DNA of 64,000 nucleotides from an uncultured Prevotella sp. (GTDB taxonomy: Bacteria > Bacteroidota > Bacteroidia > Bacteroidales > Bacteroidaceae), in assembly GCA_900314935.1 (NCBI GenBank), contig OMXE01000016.1, forward strand, positions 45,000 to 108,999, read 5' to 3'. Shown here piece by piece: positions 15,851 to 23,454 of this stretch. The position numbers and the translations under genes are program-made. The notes beneath the pieces are model-generated. The model saw only the letters and a program-made list of their open reading frames with translations, searched no databases and had not been told where the DNA came from. Within the stretch, counting starts at the first letter, position 1. Every line of letters begins with the position of its first letter.

Positions 15851-15872
15851 ATAATTTTTAAGAAGATTTCAA
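15851..15872 (+). promoter_or_regulatory. Conserved toxin-antitoxin leader, copy 1
   Basis: ATAATTTTTAAGAAG then ATTTCAA directly precedes the ATG at 15873. The same leader, with the palindrome TTCTTAAGAA, occurs at 16822, 18449 and 19423. Possible autoregulatory operator. Confidence 0.5.
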
Positions 15873-16160
15873 ATGAAACGTAAACAATACCCCCAGCCAG
15901 CATCTGATTCGGAGATGGTTAAGGAACCAATGCCCGTAACACAGATGACAACAGTATTCAATCCATCCCAGATGGCATTGCTGCGAATGTTTGCCCGTGA
16001 CCAATCAGAAGAAACTGCTTTGGAAATCAAGCAGGTTCTATCAAAGCATTTTCAGACAAAGGCAGATGCAGCATTGAATGAGTTATGGGATTCTGGTCAG
16101 CTTGATCAGGAGAAACTGGACGAATTGCGTAATATGCATATTCGCGATATCTTACACTAA
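15873..16160 (+). CDS. Tagged antitoxin of a PIN-toxin pair
   Basis: The 95-aa protein starts MKRKQYPQPASDSEMVKEP, the shared tag. It continues with TTVFNPSQMALLRMFARDQ and a helical, acidic C-terminus (ALNELWDSGQLDQEKLDELR). The C-terminal half should bind the PIN toxin encoded 15 bp downstream. No DNA-binding domain was recognised, so the tag or the C-terminus may serve that role. Identification as antitoxin rests on position and size. Confidence 0.7.
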   Translation: MKRKQYPQPASDSEMVKEPMPVTQMTTVFNPSQMALLRMFARDQSEETALEIKQVLSKHFQTKADAALNELWDSGQLDQEKLDELRNMHIRDILH

Positions 16161-16174
16161 TCAATCTGATCAAG

Positions 16175-16594
16175 ATGAGTAGAATCGTTATTGATACCAA
16201 TACACTTGTTCAGATTGTCTCTCCCAAAAGTCGCTACCGCGAAATATACGACTCTTTTTTTGATGGAAGAAATACGTTGTGTGTATCGACAGAGATACTT
16301 GAGGAATATGAGGAAATATTGTACAGGCTTACCAATAAGGAAGTAGCAGCTAATATTATTGATGCCATCGTTAATAATCCATATACGTTGGAAGTTCAGC
16401 CATTCTACAAGTTTAATCTTATTCAACAAGATCCTGATGACAATAAGTTCGTTGATTGTGCAATAGTATCCCATGCTCGATATCTGGTAACAGAAGATAA
16501 GCATTTCAGAGTATTAAAAGACATCCCATTTCCTTCCGTCCACGTAATCGGAATCGATGATTCCCTCAACGAGATAAGGAAGCACAAAGTGTGA
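16175..16594 (+). CDS. PIN-domain toxin (putative ribonuclease)
   Basis: The 139-aa protein has the PIN acidic residues in RIVIDTNTLVQIV (D7), EEYEEIL, DPDDNKFVDCAIV and TEDKHF. It belongs to the 'putative toxin-antitoxin system toxin component, PIN family' group, metal-dependent RNases. It pairs with the tagged antitoxin just upstream and is intact. Confidence 0.85.
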   Translation: MSRIVIDTNTLVQIVSPKSRYREIYDSFFDGRNTLCVSTEILEEYEEILYRLTNKEVAANIIDAIVNNPYTLEVQPFYKFNLIQQDPDDNKFVDCAIVSHARYLVTEDKHFRVLKDIPFPSVHVIGIDDSLNEIRKHKV

Positions 16595-16821
16595 ATTCAG
16601 TTCTAAGGTCGAAAGTTTCGACCTTTAACACATTTCTGCCCTTTCCGCCCTTTCTGCGGGACCATTAAAAATCCATGAGTCTGCGGGACAAATAATTAAA
16701 CAATTCAGCGGGATATAAAAATCTGTGAGATCTGTGCGATCCGTGTTCGAATAAATAATTTCTGTGTTTTCCGTGCTTTCTGTGTGAGCTATAACTAGTA
16801 TTCTCCGTGTGAGACAAAACA
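16595..16821. repeat. Word repeats between toxin-antitoxin modules
   Basis: A TTTCTGCCCTTTCCGCCC block (16624-16660) and CTGTGAGATCTGTGCGATCC and TTTCCGTGCTTTCTGTG blocks (16723-16800). The second part is nearly identical to 15690-15850, so the spacer and leader were duplicated together. Confidence 0.85.
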
Positions 16822-16843
16822 ATAATTCTTAAGAAGATTTCAA
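16822..16843 (+). promoter_or_regulatory. Conserved toxin-antitoxin leader, copy 2
   Basis: AATAATTCTTAAGAAG then ATTTCAA precedes the ATG at 16844, with the 10-bp palindrome TTCTTAAGAA. Confidence 0.5.
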
Positions 16844-17170
16844 ATGAAACGTAAACAATACCCCCAGCCAGAATCTGATACGGAGATGGTTAAGGAACCC
16901 ATACCAGCGGTTTCGTATAATCATAGCGTCTCTCCGTTAGATGCGCTTTGGTCAATATATCAGTCTCAAGAAGAAAAGGCTGATAAACACGAATCAGAGA
17001 TGCGAGCTTACGAGCTACAGTTACCATCCGAGACAAGGGAGTCTGTTTGTCTCTTTGCAAAGACAATTAAGAAGGCAGTGAAAGATGTGCGTCAGGCCGC
17101 CGCTGATCATACTCATGTAGGTCGAAAAGCTGATGATTTCCTGTCAGAGTTAGAACAAGAAGAGGCATGA
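16844..17170 (+). CDS. Tagged antitoxin of a HigB/RelE-type pair
   Basis: The 108-aa protein starts MKRKQYPQPESDTEMVKEP, nearly identical to the antitoxin at 15873 for the first 19 residues, then diverges completely (SPLDALWSIYQSQEEKADK and a helical C-terminus). It overlaps the toxin start as ATGA. The shared head with unrelated bodies suggests swapping of toxin-binding domains behind a constant N-terminal module. Confidence 0.75.
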   Translation: MKRKQYPQPESDTEMVKEPIPAVSYNHSVSPLDALWSIYQSQEEKADKHESEMRAYELQLPSETRESVCLFAKTIKKAVKDVRQAAADHTHVGRKADDFLSELEQEEA

Positions 17171-17505
17171 AGGTCGTTGTCTATACACATCCGGAATTTG
17201 AGCGTCAGTTCAAGCGTTATAAGAAGAAGTATCATTCACTGGTTAATGATTATCGTAGTTTTCTTGAATCTATAAAGGAAAATCCTTTTCAGGGTGTTAG
17301 TCTAGGTAATGGCATTAGGAAGGTTCGTTTTGGTGTTGCTTCCAAAGGAGGCGGTAAAAGTGGAGGAATGCGTGTCATCACTTTTACCTTGAACAAGGTA
17401 AACGATGATATATATGAGATAACGTTACTCTACATATACGATAAAAGCGAGATGGGCAATGTTTCCGACAAATATATCCAGTACCTACTAGACAAAGAAT
17501 TATAA
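17167..17505 (+). CDS. RelE/HigB-family toxin
   Basis: The 112-aa basic protein (MKVVVYTHPEFERQFKRYKK, GIRKVRFGVASKGGGKSGGM, LLYIYDKSEMGNVS) has the HigB/RelE signature KVR...GKSGGxRVI and YDKSExxN. Such toxins cleave mRNA on the ribosome. It is intact, with a decayed near-identical copy at 18660-18791. Confidence 0.85.
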   Translation: MKVVVYTHPEFERQFKRYKKKYHSLVNDYRSFLESIKENPFQGVSLGNGIRKVRFGVASKGGGKSGGMRVITFTLNKVNDDIYEITLLYIYDKSEMGNVSDKYIQYLLDKEL

Positions 17506-17732
17506 ATCTGTGAGTGAGATACATTTGTTCAATTTTGAATCAGATTTTGTTCAATTTCTCGCCGCAGGCGACCCCATAAATCCGTTCAATCCGTACAATC
17601 CGCATGGCAATTTAAATTTCTGTGTTTTCTGTGCTTTCTGTGTGACATTTAATAAATCTGTGCGATCTGTGCGATCTGTGTGCGAATTAAAGAATCTGTT
17701 TTCCGTGTGACAAACAACAACCCCGATATATC
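17506..17732. repeat. J element and word repeats
   Basis: The J element at 17519-17572 (GAATCAGATTTTGTTCAATT then TCGCCGCAGGCGA), ATCCGTTCAATCCGTACAAT words (17577-17605) and CTGTGCGATCTGTGCGATC words (17655-17690). The antitoxin at 17733 lacks the TTCTTAAGAA leader. Confidence 0.8.
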
Positions 17733-17936
17733 ATGAGCAAAAAGTATAAACCATTAGAATCTGATTCCCCATCCATGGCATCAGAACCAACATGTACCTA
17801 CAACAACCAAGTAAGTCGTCATACATCAGTGAACAAAACCACTGCCAAAGAACAAGTGATGTCAAGTACAGTGTCTGTTGATGAGTATTTTGACGAGTTG
17901 ATATCTCTAGTTCACAAGGATTATGCAAACTTATGA
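17733..17936 (+). CDS. Tagged antitoxin of a ParE/RelE-type pair
   Basis: The 67-aa protein MSKKYKPLESDSPSMASEP has the tag in a diverged form, then a short helical C-terminus (VSVDEYFDELISLVHKDYANL). It overlaps the toxin by 14 bp. Small size fits an antitoxin consisting of a tag plus one toxin-wrapping helix. Confidence 0.7.
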   Translation: MSKKYKPLESDSPSMASEPTCTYNNQVSRHTSVNKTTAKEQVMSSTVSVDEYFDELISLVHKDYANL

Positions 17937-18231
17937 AGTAAGAATTAGTCATGCTGCACTTGCAGACATGGTTGAGTTACGTTTGTTCCTTGATTCAATG
18001 TTGTCAGAAAAAGGGGCAATACGTTATGCTAACAATATGCGTGACGAGATTAAAATGCTTGCTGTCTTTGCAGACTGTTATGGCCGTTCTACTTCAATGA
18101 CATTGCGTCAAATACATCCGAAAGCCCGACGGATGGTCTCTCACAACCGTAGGTGGATATACGTATTTCATATTGATGGCCCTTTTGTTATAGTAGATAG
18201 AATTCTACCAGCAAAGATGAACAAAGGATAA
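17923..18231 (+). CDS. ParE/RelE-family toxin
   Basis: The 102-aa protein MQTYEVRISHAALADMVELR with the C-terminal RRWIYVFHIDGPFVIVDRIL has the strand order of RelE/ParE toxins. Whether it acts on gyrase or on mRNA cannot be read from sequence. Intact. Confidence 0.82.
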   Translation: MQTYEVRISHAALADMVELRLFLDSMLSEKGAIRYANNMRDEIKMLAVFADCYGRSTSMTLRQIHPKARRMVSHNRRWIYVFHIDGPFVIVDRILPAKMNKG

Positions 18232-18448
18232 TTTCCGCCATTTCCGCCATTTGGCTTCCCCTAAAGCGCCGACCTTTGATTCTGCGGGACCTAAAATTCA
18301 TTATCTGAAGGACATAAAAACAATCTCTGCGGCACCTCTGCGTTCTCTGCGTCTCTGCGTGAGAATAATCATGCCGCATGGCAAATTAAAATCTGTGAGA
18401 TTTGTGCGATCCGTGTTCGAATTAATAATTTCCGTGTGAGACATAACA
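18232..18448. repeat. Word repeats downstream of the ParE-like toxin
   Basis: A TTTCCGCCATTTCCGCCATT block (18232-18290) with GGCTTCCCCTAAAGCGCCGA, which recurs at 53584; a CTCTGCGTTCTCTGCGTCTC block (18338-18366); a CTGTGAGATTTGTGCGATCC block. No gene seen. Confidence 0.85.
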
Positions 18449-18470
18449 ATAATTCTTAAGAAGATTTCAA
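18449..18470 (+). promoter_or_regulatory. Conserved toxin-antitoxin leader, copy 3
   Basis: Same ATAATTCTTAAGAAG then ATTTCAA sequence directly before a decayed antitoxin gene. Confidence 0.5.
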
Positions 18471-18791
18471 ATGAAACGTAAACAATACCCCCAGCCCGAA
18501 TCTGATACGGAGATGGTTAAGGAACCCATACCAGCGGTTTCGTATAATCATAGCGTCTCTCCGTTAGATGCGCTTTGGTCAATATATCAGTCTCAAGAAT
18601 GATGTGCGTCAGGCCACCGCTGATCATACTCATGTAGGTCGAAAAGCCGATGATTTCCTGTCATCACTTTTACCTTGAATAAGGTAAGCGATGATATATA
18701 TGAGATAACGTTACTCTACATATACGATAAAAGCGAGATGGGCAATGTTTCCGACAAATATATCCAGTACCTACTAGACAAAGAATTGTAA
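18471..18791 (+). pseudogene. Decayed duplicate of the HigB/RelE-type module
   Basis: It is nearly identical in sequence to 16844-17505 but with two deletions. The first joins TCTCAAGAA to ATGTGCGTCAGG and creates a TGA, leaving a 43-aa tagged peptide (18471-18602). The second removes the end of the antitoxin and most of the toxin between two TGTCA copies. The last 40 or so toxin codons (ITLLYIYDKSEMGNVS onward) remain to 18791. The tagged stub might still be made. Confidence 0.9.
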
Positions 18792-19422
18792 ATCTGTGGG
18801 ATCTGTGAGATCTGTGTGCGTTATAAAACTCTGCGCCCTCTGCGTCTCTGCGTGAGAATAAAATTTCCGCCATTTCCGCCATTTCTGCGGGACAAATAAA
18901 AATCCGTTCAATCCGTACAATCCGCATGGCAATTAAAATTTCCGTGCTTTCTGTGCTTTCTGTGTGACAATCATCAAACATACAGTCAAACGTATCCGCA
19001 AGGAAGAGCCCCACAAATAAAATTCTGTGTGCCATTAATAAATCTGTGAGATCTGTGTGCGTTATAAAATACTGTTCTCTGTGTGAAATAAATTATCCGT
19101 TCAATCCGTTCAATCCGTGTTCGAATAAAACTCTGCGCCCTCTGCGTCTCTGCGTGAGAATAAAAATTTCCGCCATTTCTGCCATTTCTGCGGGACAATT
19201 AAAAAATCTGTGAGATCTGCACAATCTGCATGACATAATCAAAATTTCTGTGCTTTCCGTGCTTTCTGTGTGACATAAATAAACACATCTCAGTGTGAGC
19301 CAAACAATATGTTCAATTTTGAATAAGATTTTGTTCAATTTCTCGCCGCAGGCGACCCAAATAAGTCTGTGAGATCTGTGCGATCCGTGTTCGAATAAAT
19401 AATTTCCGTGTGAGACAAAACA
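18792..19422. repeat. 630-bp block of word repeats
   Basis: It alternates CTGTGAGATCTGTG, CTCTGCGCCCTCTGCGTCTC, TTTCCGCCATTTCTGCC, ATCCGTTCAATCCGTTCAAT and TTTCCGTGCTTTCTGTG blocks, plus a J element at 19312-19355. A short open stretch (VKRIRKEEPHK then stop, about 18985-19020) may be the tail of a lost gene. No intact gene. Confidence 0.85.
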
Positions 19423-19444
19423 ATAATTCTTAAGAAGATTTCAA
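19423..19444 (+). promoter_or_regulatory. Conserved toxin-antitoxin leader, copy 4
   Basis: ATAATTCTTAAGAAG then ATTTCAA, followed by AAGAAACG where the other copies have ATGAAACG. The tagged start codon is lost and the DUF1016 gene begins 18 bp later. Confidence 0.5.
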
Positions 19445-19462
19445 AAGAAACGTTATAGGAGC

Positions 19463-20129
19463 ATGTCAAAAGAAATAGATAGTTATAAGGTTGAACTACC
19501 TGATCCAGATCTGTCATCTTTGGCCGACAAGATTGTGCAGGTGATAGAAGAAGGCAAGCAGGCCTTGGTTATCAGCATTAATCAAACAATTAAGAATACA
19601 TATTGGAAGATAGGTCAATACATCGTAGAGTTTGAACAGCAAGGCGGTGCTCGTGCTAAGTATGGCTCGTCATTGTTGTCGAATCTTGCTAAGTTGCTTA
19701 GGGCAAAGGTAGGGCGTGGTTACAGCCATCCAAACCTGAACAACATGCGTAAATTCTACCTGCTGTATCCAAATTTTCAGATATCTGATAATTCAGCCCC
19801 AATTATTCAGACATCTGAAAAATCTGCATCAACATGTCAGACGTCAGACAAGTTGACTTGGTCGCATATCTGTGAGTTGGTGACAATAGATGACCAACTC
19901 GAACGTGACTTCTATGAGAAAGAGTGTATCTCTGAGGGATGGACAGTAGATGAATTACATCGCCAGAAAGAAGATGCCAGGGGGCATAGATGCCTGAGGA
20001 CAGGTTCCTGGCATCACATATGGCATGGATTCAAACCTTTTTGTCTCAAAGTATGAATTATTCTTACCTAATAAAGAGGAGTTAAGAAATATGGTACGTG
20101 GTCTTGTTGGTGAAGCAGGAACTAGATAG
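19463..20129 (+). pseudogene. DUF1016 (YhcG-type) nuclease gene, internally deleted
   Basis: The N-terminal part (to about residue 165) matches DUF1016_N: INQTIKNTYWKIGQYIVEFE, YGSSLLSNLAKLL, RGYSHPNLNNMRKFY, ERDFYEKECISEGW. The conserved PD-(D/E)XK nuclease core is missing. In another frame at 20033-20129 the family C-terminus reappears (NLFVSKYELFLPNKEELRNM). A deletion removed the catalytic domain. The leader resembles that of the toxin-antitoxin modules. Confidence 0.8.
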
Positions 20130-20241
20130 ACCACATCCTCCCTTTGACCAATCCGCAATAGAAGAAATGTGCCGTGACAGTTGGAATTGGCAAAGTAAGA
20201 ATCCCAAAGGTTATTAGTAACAAGAATTAGAAATCCTGACA

Positions 20242-21342
20242 GTGTCCTCTGTCAACTTTACTTTGAAAAAGATTCAATATTATAAAGACTTGCCCGAAGG
20301 AAAAATCTGGTTCTCTGGCTCTTTTAAGACAAAAGATGGAGGACTAATGGCTACTTCTTCTGCCCAAATACTGGAGCGTGAAGGATGGATACCATATGAG
20401 CCAGATTCCCCTTCATTATATGTTGGCAATGAACCCTTATTAGAAGACGTCAAGCTTAAAAAACTATTTAGTAAGCACCCTGAAAGTAAAGACATCGTTA
20501 AACTGATTAATACTGGCCTTGTATATCATTATTCTACTTGGGATGTGCTATTTAGGGGGATCCTTTCTTCTGATAATGTTAATAATGGACGTGCAGTTCT
20601 GCGTGCTTACAGCGTAAACTACATGAATGATGCCTTAGAGGGTCTAACAATTCCAAGAGGGTTGTCAAAATCAGAGGATCGAAGTATAGAAGGGAAAAAT
20701 GCAGTATTAGTAACAGAAGACGGAAAGGAAGTACTCTGTCCTGCAACAGAACACCCATCTTACAAAAGATGGAAAGAGATGGAAGAGATTAATGCTCGTC
20801 AAAACAAACAAAAATTGTTCTCTGTCTCATTCTCTAAAGTATCAGATTCGGTGCCGATGTGGAACTATTATGGACATGATGGACATGGCTTGTCAATAGG
20901 ATTTGATGCTCATCATATTGTAAACCAAGGATACGATATAATTGAATGCATCTATAATAAAACGGTGTCTGATCAATTGGCGGATTATATATTTGACTCT
21001 TGTTATTGGATTTCGGAACCAGAACCTATAAGCATAGATTTAGACATTATTTCCAAAGATCCGCACTTTGAATATGAGAAAGAATGCAGAATCCCCCTTC
21101 GTCAACATTATGGGAACTATTGCATAACAAAGCGGAATCAGTTTCTTCCTATTATGTATGATATAAAGAGAGGGGTTATATCCCCGTTTGTTGAAGTATT
21201 CGTACCTCTTGAAGCAATTCAGGAAATCTGGATAGGTCCAACCAATGACATTGATCTCGCAGTAGATTCATTAAGAGGTTGGTTAGAAAGTATCGGAATG
21301 TCTTGGGTCAGGATAAAGAAATCTTCAGCGCCTCTCAAATAG
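20242..21342 (+). CDS. DUF2971 domain protein
   Basis: The middle region has the DUF2971 features: LVYHYSTWDVLFRGILSSDN near residue 91, SVNYMNDALEG, and LFSVSFSKVSDSVPMWNYYG followed by GHGLSIGFDAHHI. Function unknown; the family is common in accessory and defence-like islands. The start is uncertain: the frame opens at 20221 and offers only GTG at 20242 before an ATG about 35 codons in, so the N-terminus may have been altered by the neighbouring deletion. Confidence 0.72.
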   Translation: MSSVNFTLKKIQYYKDLPEGKIWFSGSFKTKDGGLMATSSAQILEREGWIPYEPDSPSLYVGNEPLLEDVKLKKLFSKHPESKDIVKLINTGLVYHYSTWDVLFRGILSSDNVNNGRAVLRAYSVNYMNDALEGLTIPRGLSKSEDRSIEGKNAVLVTEDGKEVLCPATEHPSYKRWKEMEEINARQNKQKLFSVSFSKVSDSVPMWNYYGHDGHGLSIGFDAHHIVNQGYDIIECIYNKTVSDQLADYIFDSCYWISEPEPISIDLDIISKDPHFEYEKECRIPLRQHYGNYCITKRNQFLPIMYDIKRGVISPFVEVFVPLEAIQEIWIGPTNDIDLAVDSLRGWLESIGMSWVRIKKSSAPLK

Positions 21343-21401
21343 AGTTTTGGATGATTAATGATGATAAATATTTTTTCATGTTTATTTAATTTTTTGTATT
21401 T

Positions 21402-22034
21402 ATGTCACAAATTAGCGTAAGGTCTGCTACTTCTAATATTACGATTCTACAGTATGCTATTGAATGTCCATTTTGTCATACCAATATCATTCCTAAGTAT
21501 TTGTTTTATGATGATAATTGTGTTTTTGCCAAGTGTCCCAACGAGGCTTGTAATAGGCATTTTGTATTATCATCAAATGGTCAAAATTGCTTTGTTAGGG
21601 TTAATCCAAATTCTAAACCTGTGAATAAGGAGTTTAGCGAGATTATTAATACAATTTCTCAATCATTTGTTTCAATCTATAATGAGGCATATCATGCAGA
21701 ACAAATAGGTCTTAACCAGATATGTGGAGTTGGTTTTAGGAAAGCGCTCGAGTTTCTGATTAAGGATTACCTTATTTCTAATGAGACGGATGAGAATAGA
21801 ATTGATAGTATAAAAAATATGTTTTTGAGCAATTGCATCAAAGATCATGTTCAAAACGAAAACATCAAGAATGTCGCGAATCGTGCTGTTTGGCTTGGAA
21901 ATGATGAAACTCATTATGTTCGTATATGGAAGGATAAAGATGTTAATAACCTTAAGCAATTGATTGAACTAACAGTTAGGTGGATAGAAAATGAAGTCGA
22001 AACAGAACAAGTCTTACAAGAAATGAATAAATAG
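21402..22034 (+). CDS. DUF4145 domain protein with zinc ribbon
   Basis: The 210-aa protein has an N-terminal C-x2-C...C-x4-C knuckle (ECPFCHTN, AKCPNEACNRHF) and a C-terminal DUF4145-like helical domain (GLNQICGVGFRKALEFLIKD, LGNDETHYVRIWKDKD). DUF4145 occurs alone or fused to restriction and defence proteins; function unknown. It is AT-rich relative to manA downstream. Confidence 0.75.
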   Translation: MSQISVRSATSNITILQYAIECPFCHTNIIPKYLFYDDNCVFAKCPNEACNRHFVLSSNGQNCFVRVNPNSKPVNKEFSEIINTISQSFVSIYNEAYHAEQIGLNQICGVGFRKALEFLIKDYLISNETDENRIDSIKNMFLSNCIKDHVQNENIKNVANRAVWLGNDETHYVRIWKDKDVNNLKQLIELTVRWIENEVETEQVLQEMNK

Positions 22035-22303
22035 TTTCTCACCGTTAAGATCACGATGACAGGCGACACCTTAGACCTTTGACCGAGTCCCTTTGACCTG
22101 TCTTTATCTGTGAGATCTGTGCGATCTGTGTGCGAATTATTAATTTCTGTGTTTTCCGTGCTTTCTGTGTGAGATTAAATAATCTGTGGGATGGTTAAGA
22201 TCTGTGTGCGTTATAAAAACTACTATTTTCAGTGTGAGTTACATTTGTTCAATTTTGAATCAGATTTTGTTCAATTTTTCTGCGTAGCAGACCCAGATAC
22301 CCA
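22035..22303. repeat. Word repeats and J element before manA
   Basis: ACCTTTGACCGAGTCCC (also before 15312), CTGTGAGATCTGTGCGATC, TTTCCGTGCTTTCTGTG, and a J element copy at 22249-22290 with TCTGCGTAGCAGACC in place of the usual TCGCCGCAGGCGA. The hairpin is kept while its bases differ. Confidence 0.8.
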
Positions 22304-23353
22304 ATGACCCTCTACCCATTACTCTTCCAACCCAACCTCCACCCAGTTATCTGGGGCGGTAACCAGTTAAGACCATACAAAGGTCTTGAGCCTTCCGATG
22401 AGCCGATAGGCGAGAGCTGGGAAGTAAGTGCAGTGCCATCCAGTTCCAGTGTTATCAGTAATGGAGAGTGGGCAGGTAAGGACATAAACTCAATAATCAG
22501 AGATTACCCGGAACAGATATTAGGAAAAGAGGTTAATAAGAAATACAACGGACAGCTCCCCCTGTTGGCCAAGTTCATTGATGCCAAACAAGATCTCAGC
22601 ATTCAAGTTCATCCTAACGATGAAATGGCCATGCGCGAACACGGTCAGCGAGGCAAGTCAGAGATGTGGTACATCATCAAGGCAGATAAAGACAGCCACC
22701 TCTATGCCGGCTTCAAGAAACAGATCACCCCTGAGGAATACCAGCAGCGAATAGCCGACGGAACCATCACAGAAGTCCTTGCCGATCATCAAGTCAAAAC
22801 TGGTGATGTCTTCTACCTCCCTGCTGGTCGTGTCCATGCCATCTGTGGTGGTATCATATTGGCAGAAGTTCAGCAGTCCTCCGATGTAACCTATCGTATC
22901 TACGACTATCATCGTCCAGGCTTAGATGGCAAACCCAGAGAGTTGCATACAGCTCTCGCTGCAAAAGCCCTCGACTATCATGTAGAGAAGAACTACACAA
23001 CTGATTACAAAGAATCGAAAGACCAAGCCATTCAGGTTGTTGACTCTCCCTATTTCGATGTCCGCATCATTGAACTCACAAAGTCTTTCCATCGCAACCT
23101 CTTAAAATACGATAGCTTCATCATCTCCATGTGCTTAGAAGGAGATTGCAAGATACGAGTTAGAAGCACAGGATATGAGATCCTGCTTCACCAAGGCTCA
23201 AGCACATTGATACCCGCAATTATTGCAGATTACGATGTTATTCCTATAAATGGAAAAGTACGCATCCTCGATGCCTTTATTGACAATATGGACAGAAGCA
23301 TTAAAGGGAAACTTTCAAGGTTCATTCATATAAAGAACAACAAGTATAGTTGA
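22304..23353 (+). CDS. manA: Mannose-6-phosphate isomerase, class I
   Basis: The enzyme interconverts fructose-6-P and mannose-6-P, feeding GDP-mannose and GDP-fucose synthesis. Motifs: IWGGNQLRPYKG, LLAKFIDAKQDLSIQVHPND with zinc ligands (residues about 101-106), GKSEMWYII, AGRVHAICGG. The 349-aa length fits the short bacterial class I type. It probably supports the polysaccharide locus that follows. Confidence 0.93.
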   Translation: MTLYPLLFQPNLHPVIWGGNQLRPYKGLEPSDEPIGESWEVSAVPSSSSVISNGEWAGKDINSIIRDYPEQILGKEVNKKYNGQLPLLAKFIDAKQDLSIQVHPNDEMAMREHGQRGKSEMWYIIKADKDSHLYAGFKKQITPEEYQQRIADGTITEVLADHQVKTGDVFYLPAGRVHAICGGIILAEVQQSSDVTYRIYDYHRPGLDGKPRELHTALAAKALDYHVEKNYTTDYKESKDQAIQVVDSPYFDVRIIELTKSFHRNLLKYDSFIISMCLEGDCKIRVRSTGYEILLHQGSSTLIPAIIADYDVIPINGKVRILDAFIDNMDRSIKGKLSRFIHIKNNKYS

Positions 23354-23454
23354 TGCCTGGTACAGTCCCCTATAGCATCACCGTTGGTTCTCTTCGCAGC
23401 AGACTCCATACCTTAATTATCAATTATCAATTATCCACAATTAACAACCCAGTT

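Noticed and set aside
18670-19517. Minus-strand frames rich in 'TESTEI' and 'RSHRSHR' peptides at 15.6-19.5 kb
   Set aside because: These are translations of the word repeats, recurring wherever the repeats occur.
15312-20129. Integrated phage, IS or integron as source of the toxin-antitoxin island
   Set aside because: No integrase, transposase, attC-like array or terminal inverted repeats with target duplications were found; duplication appears repeat-driven.
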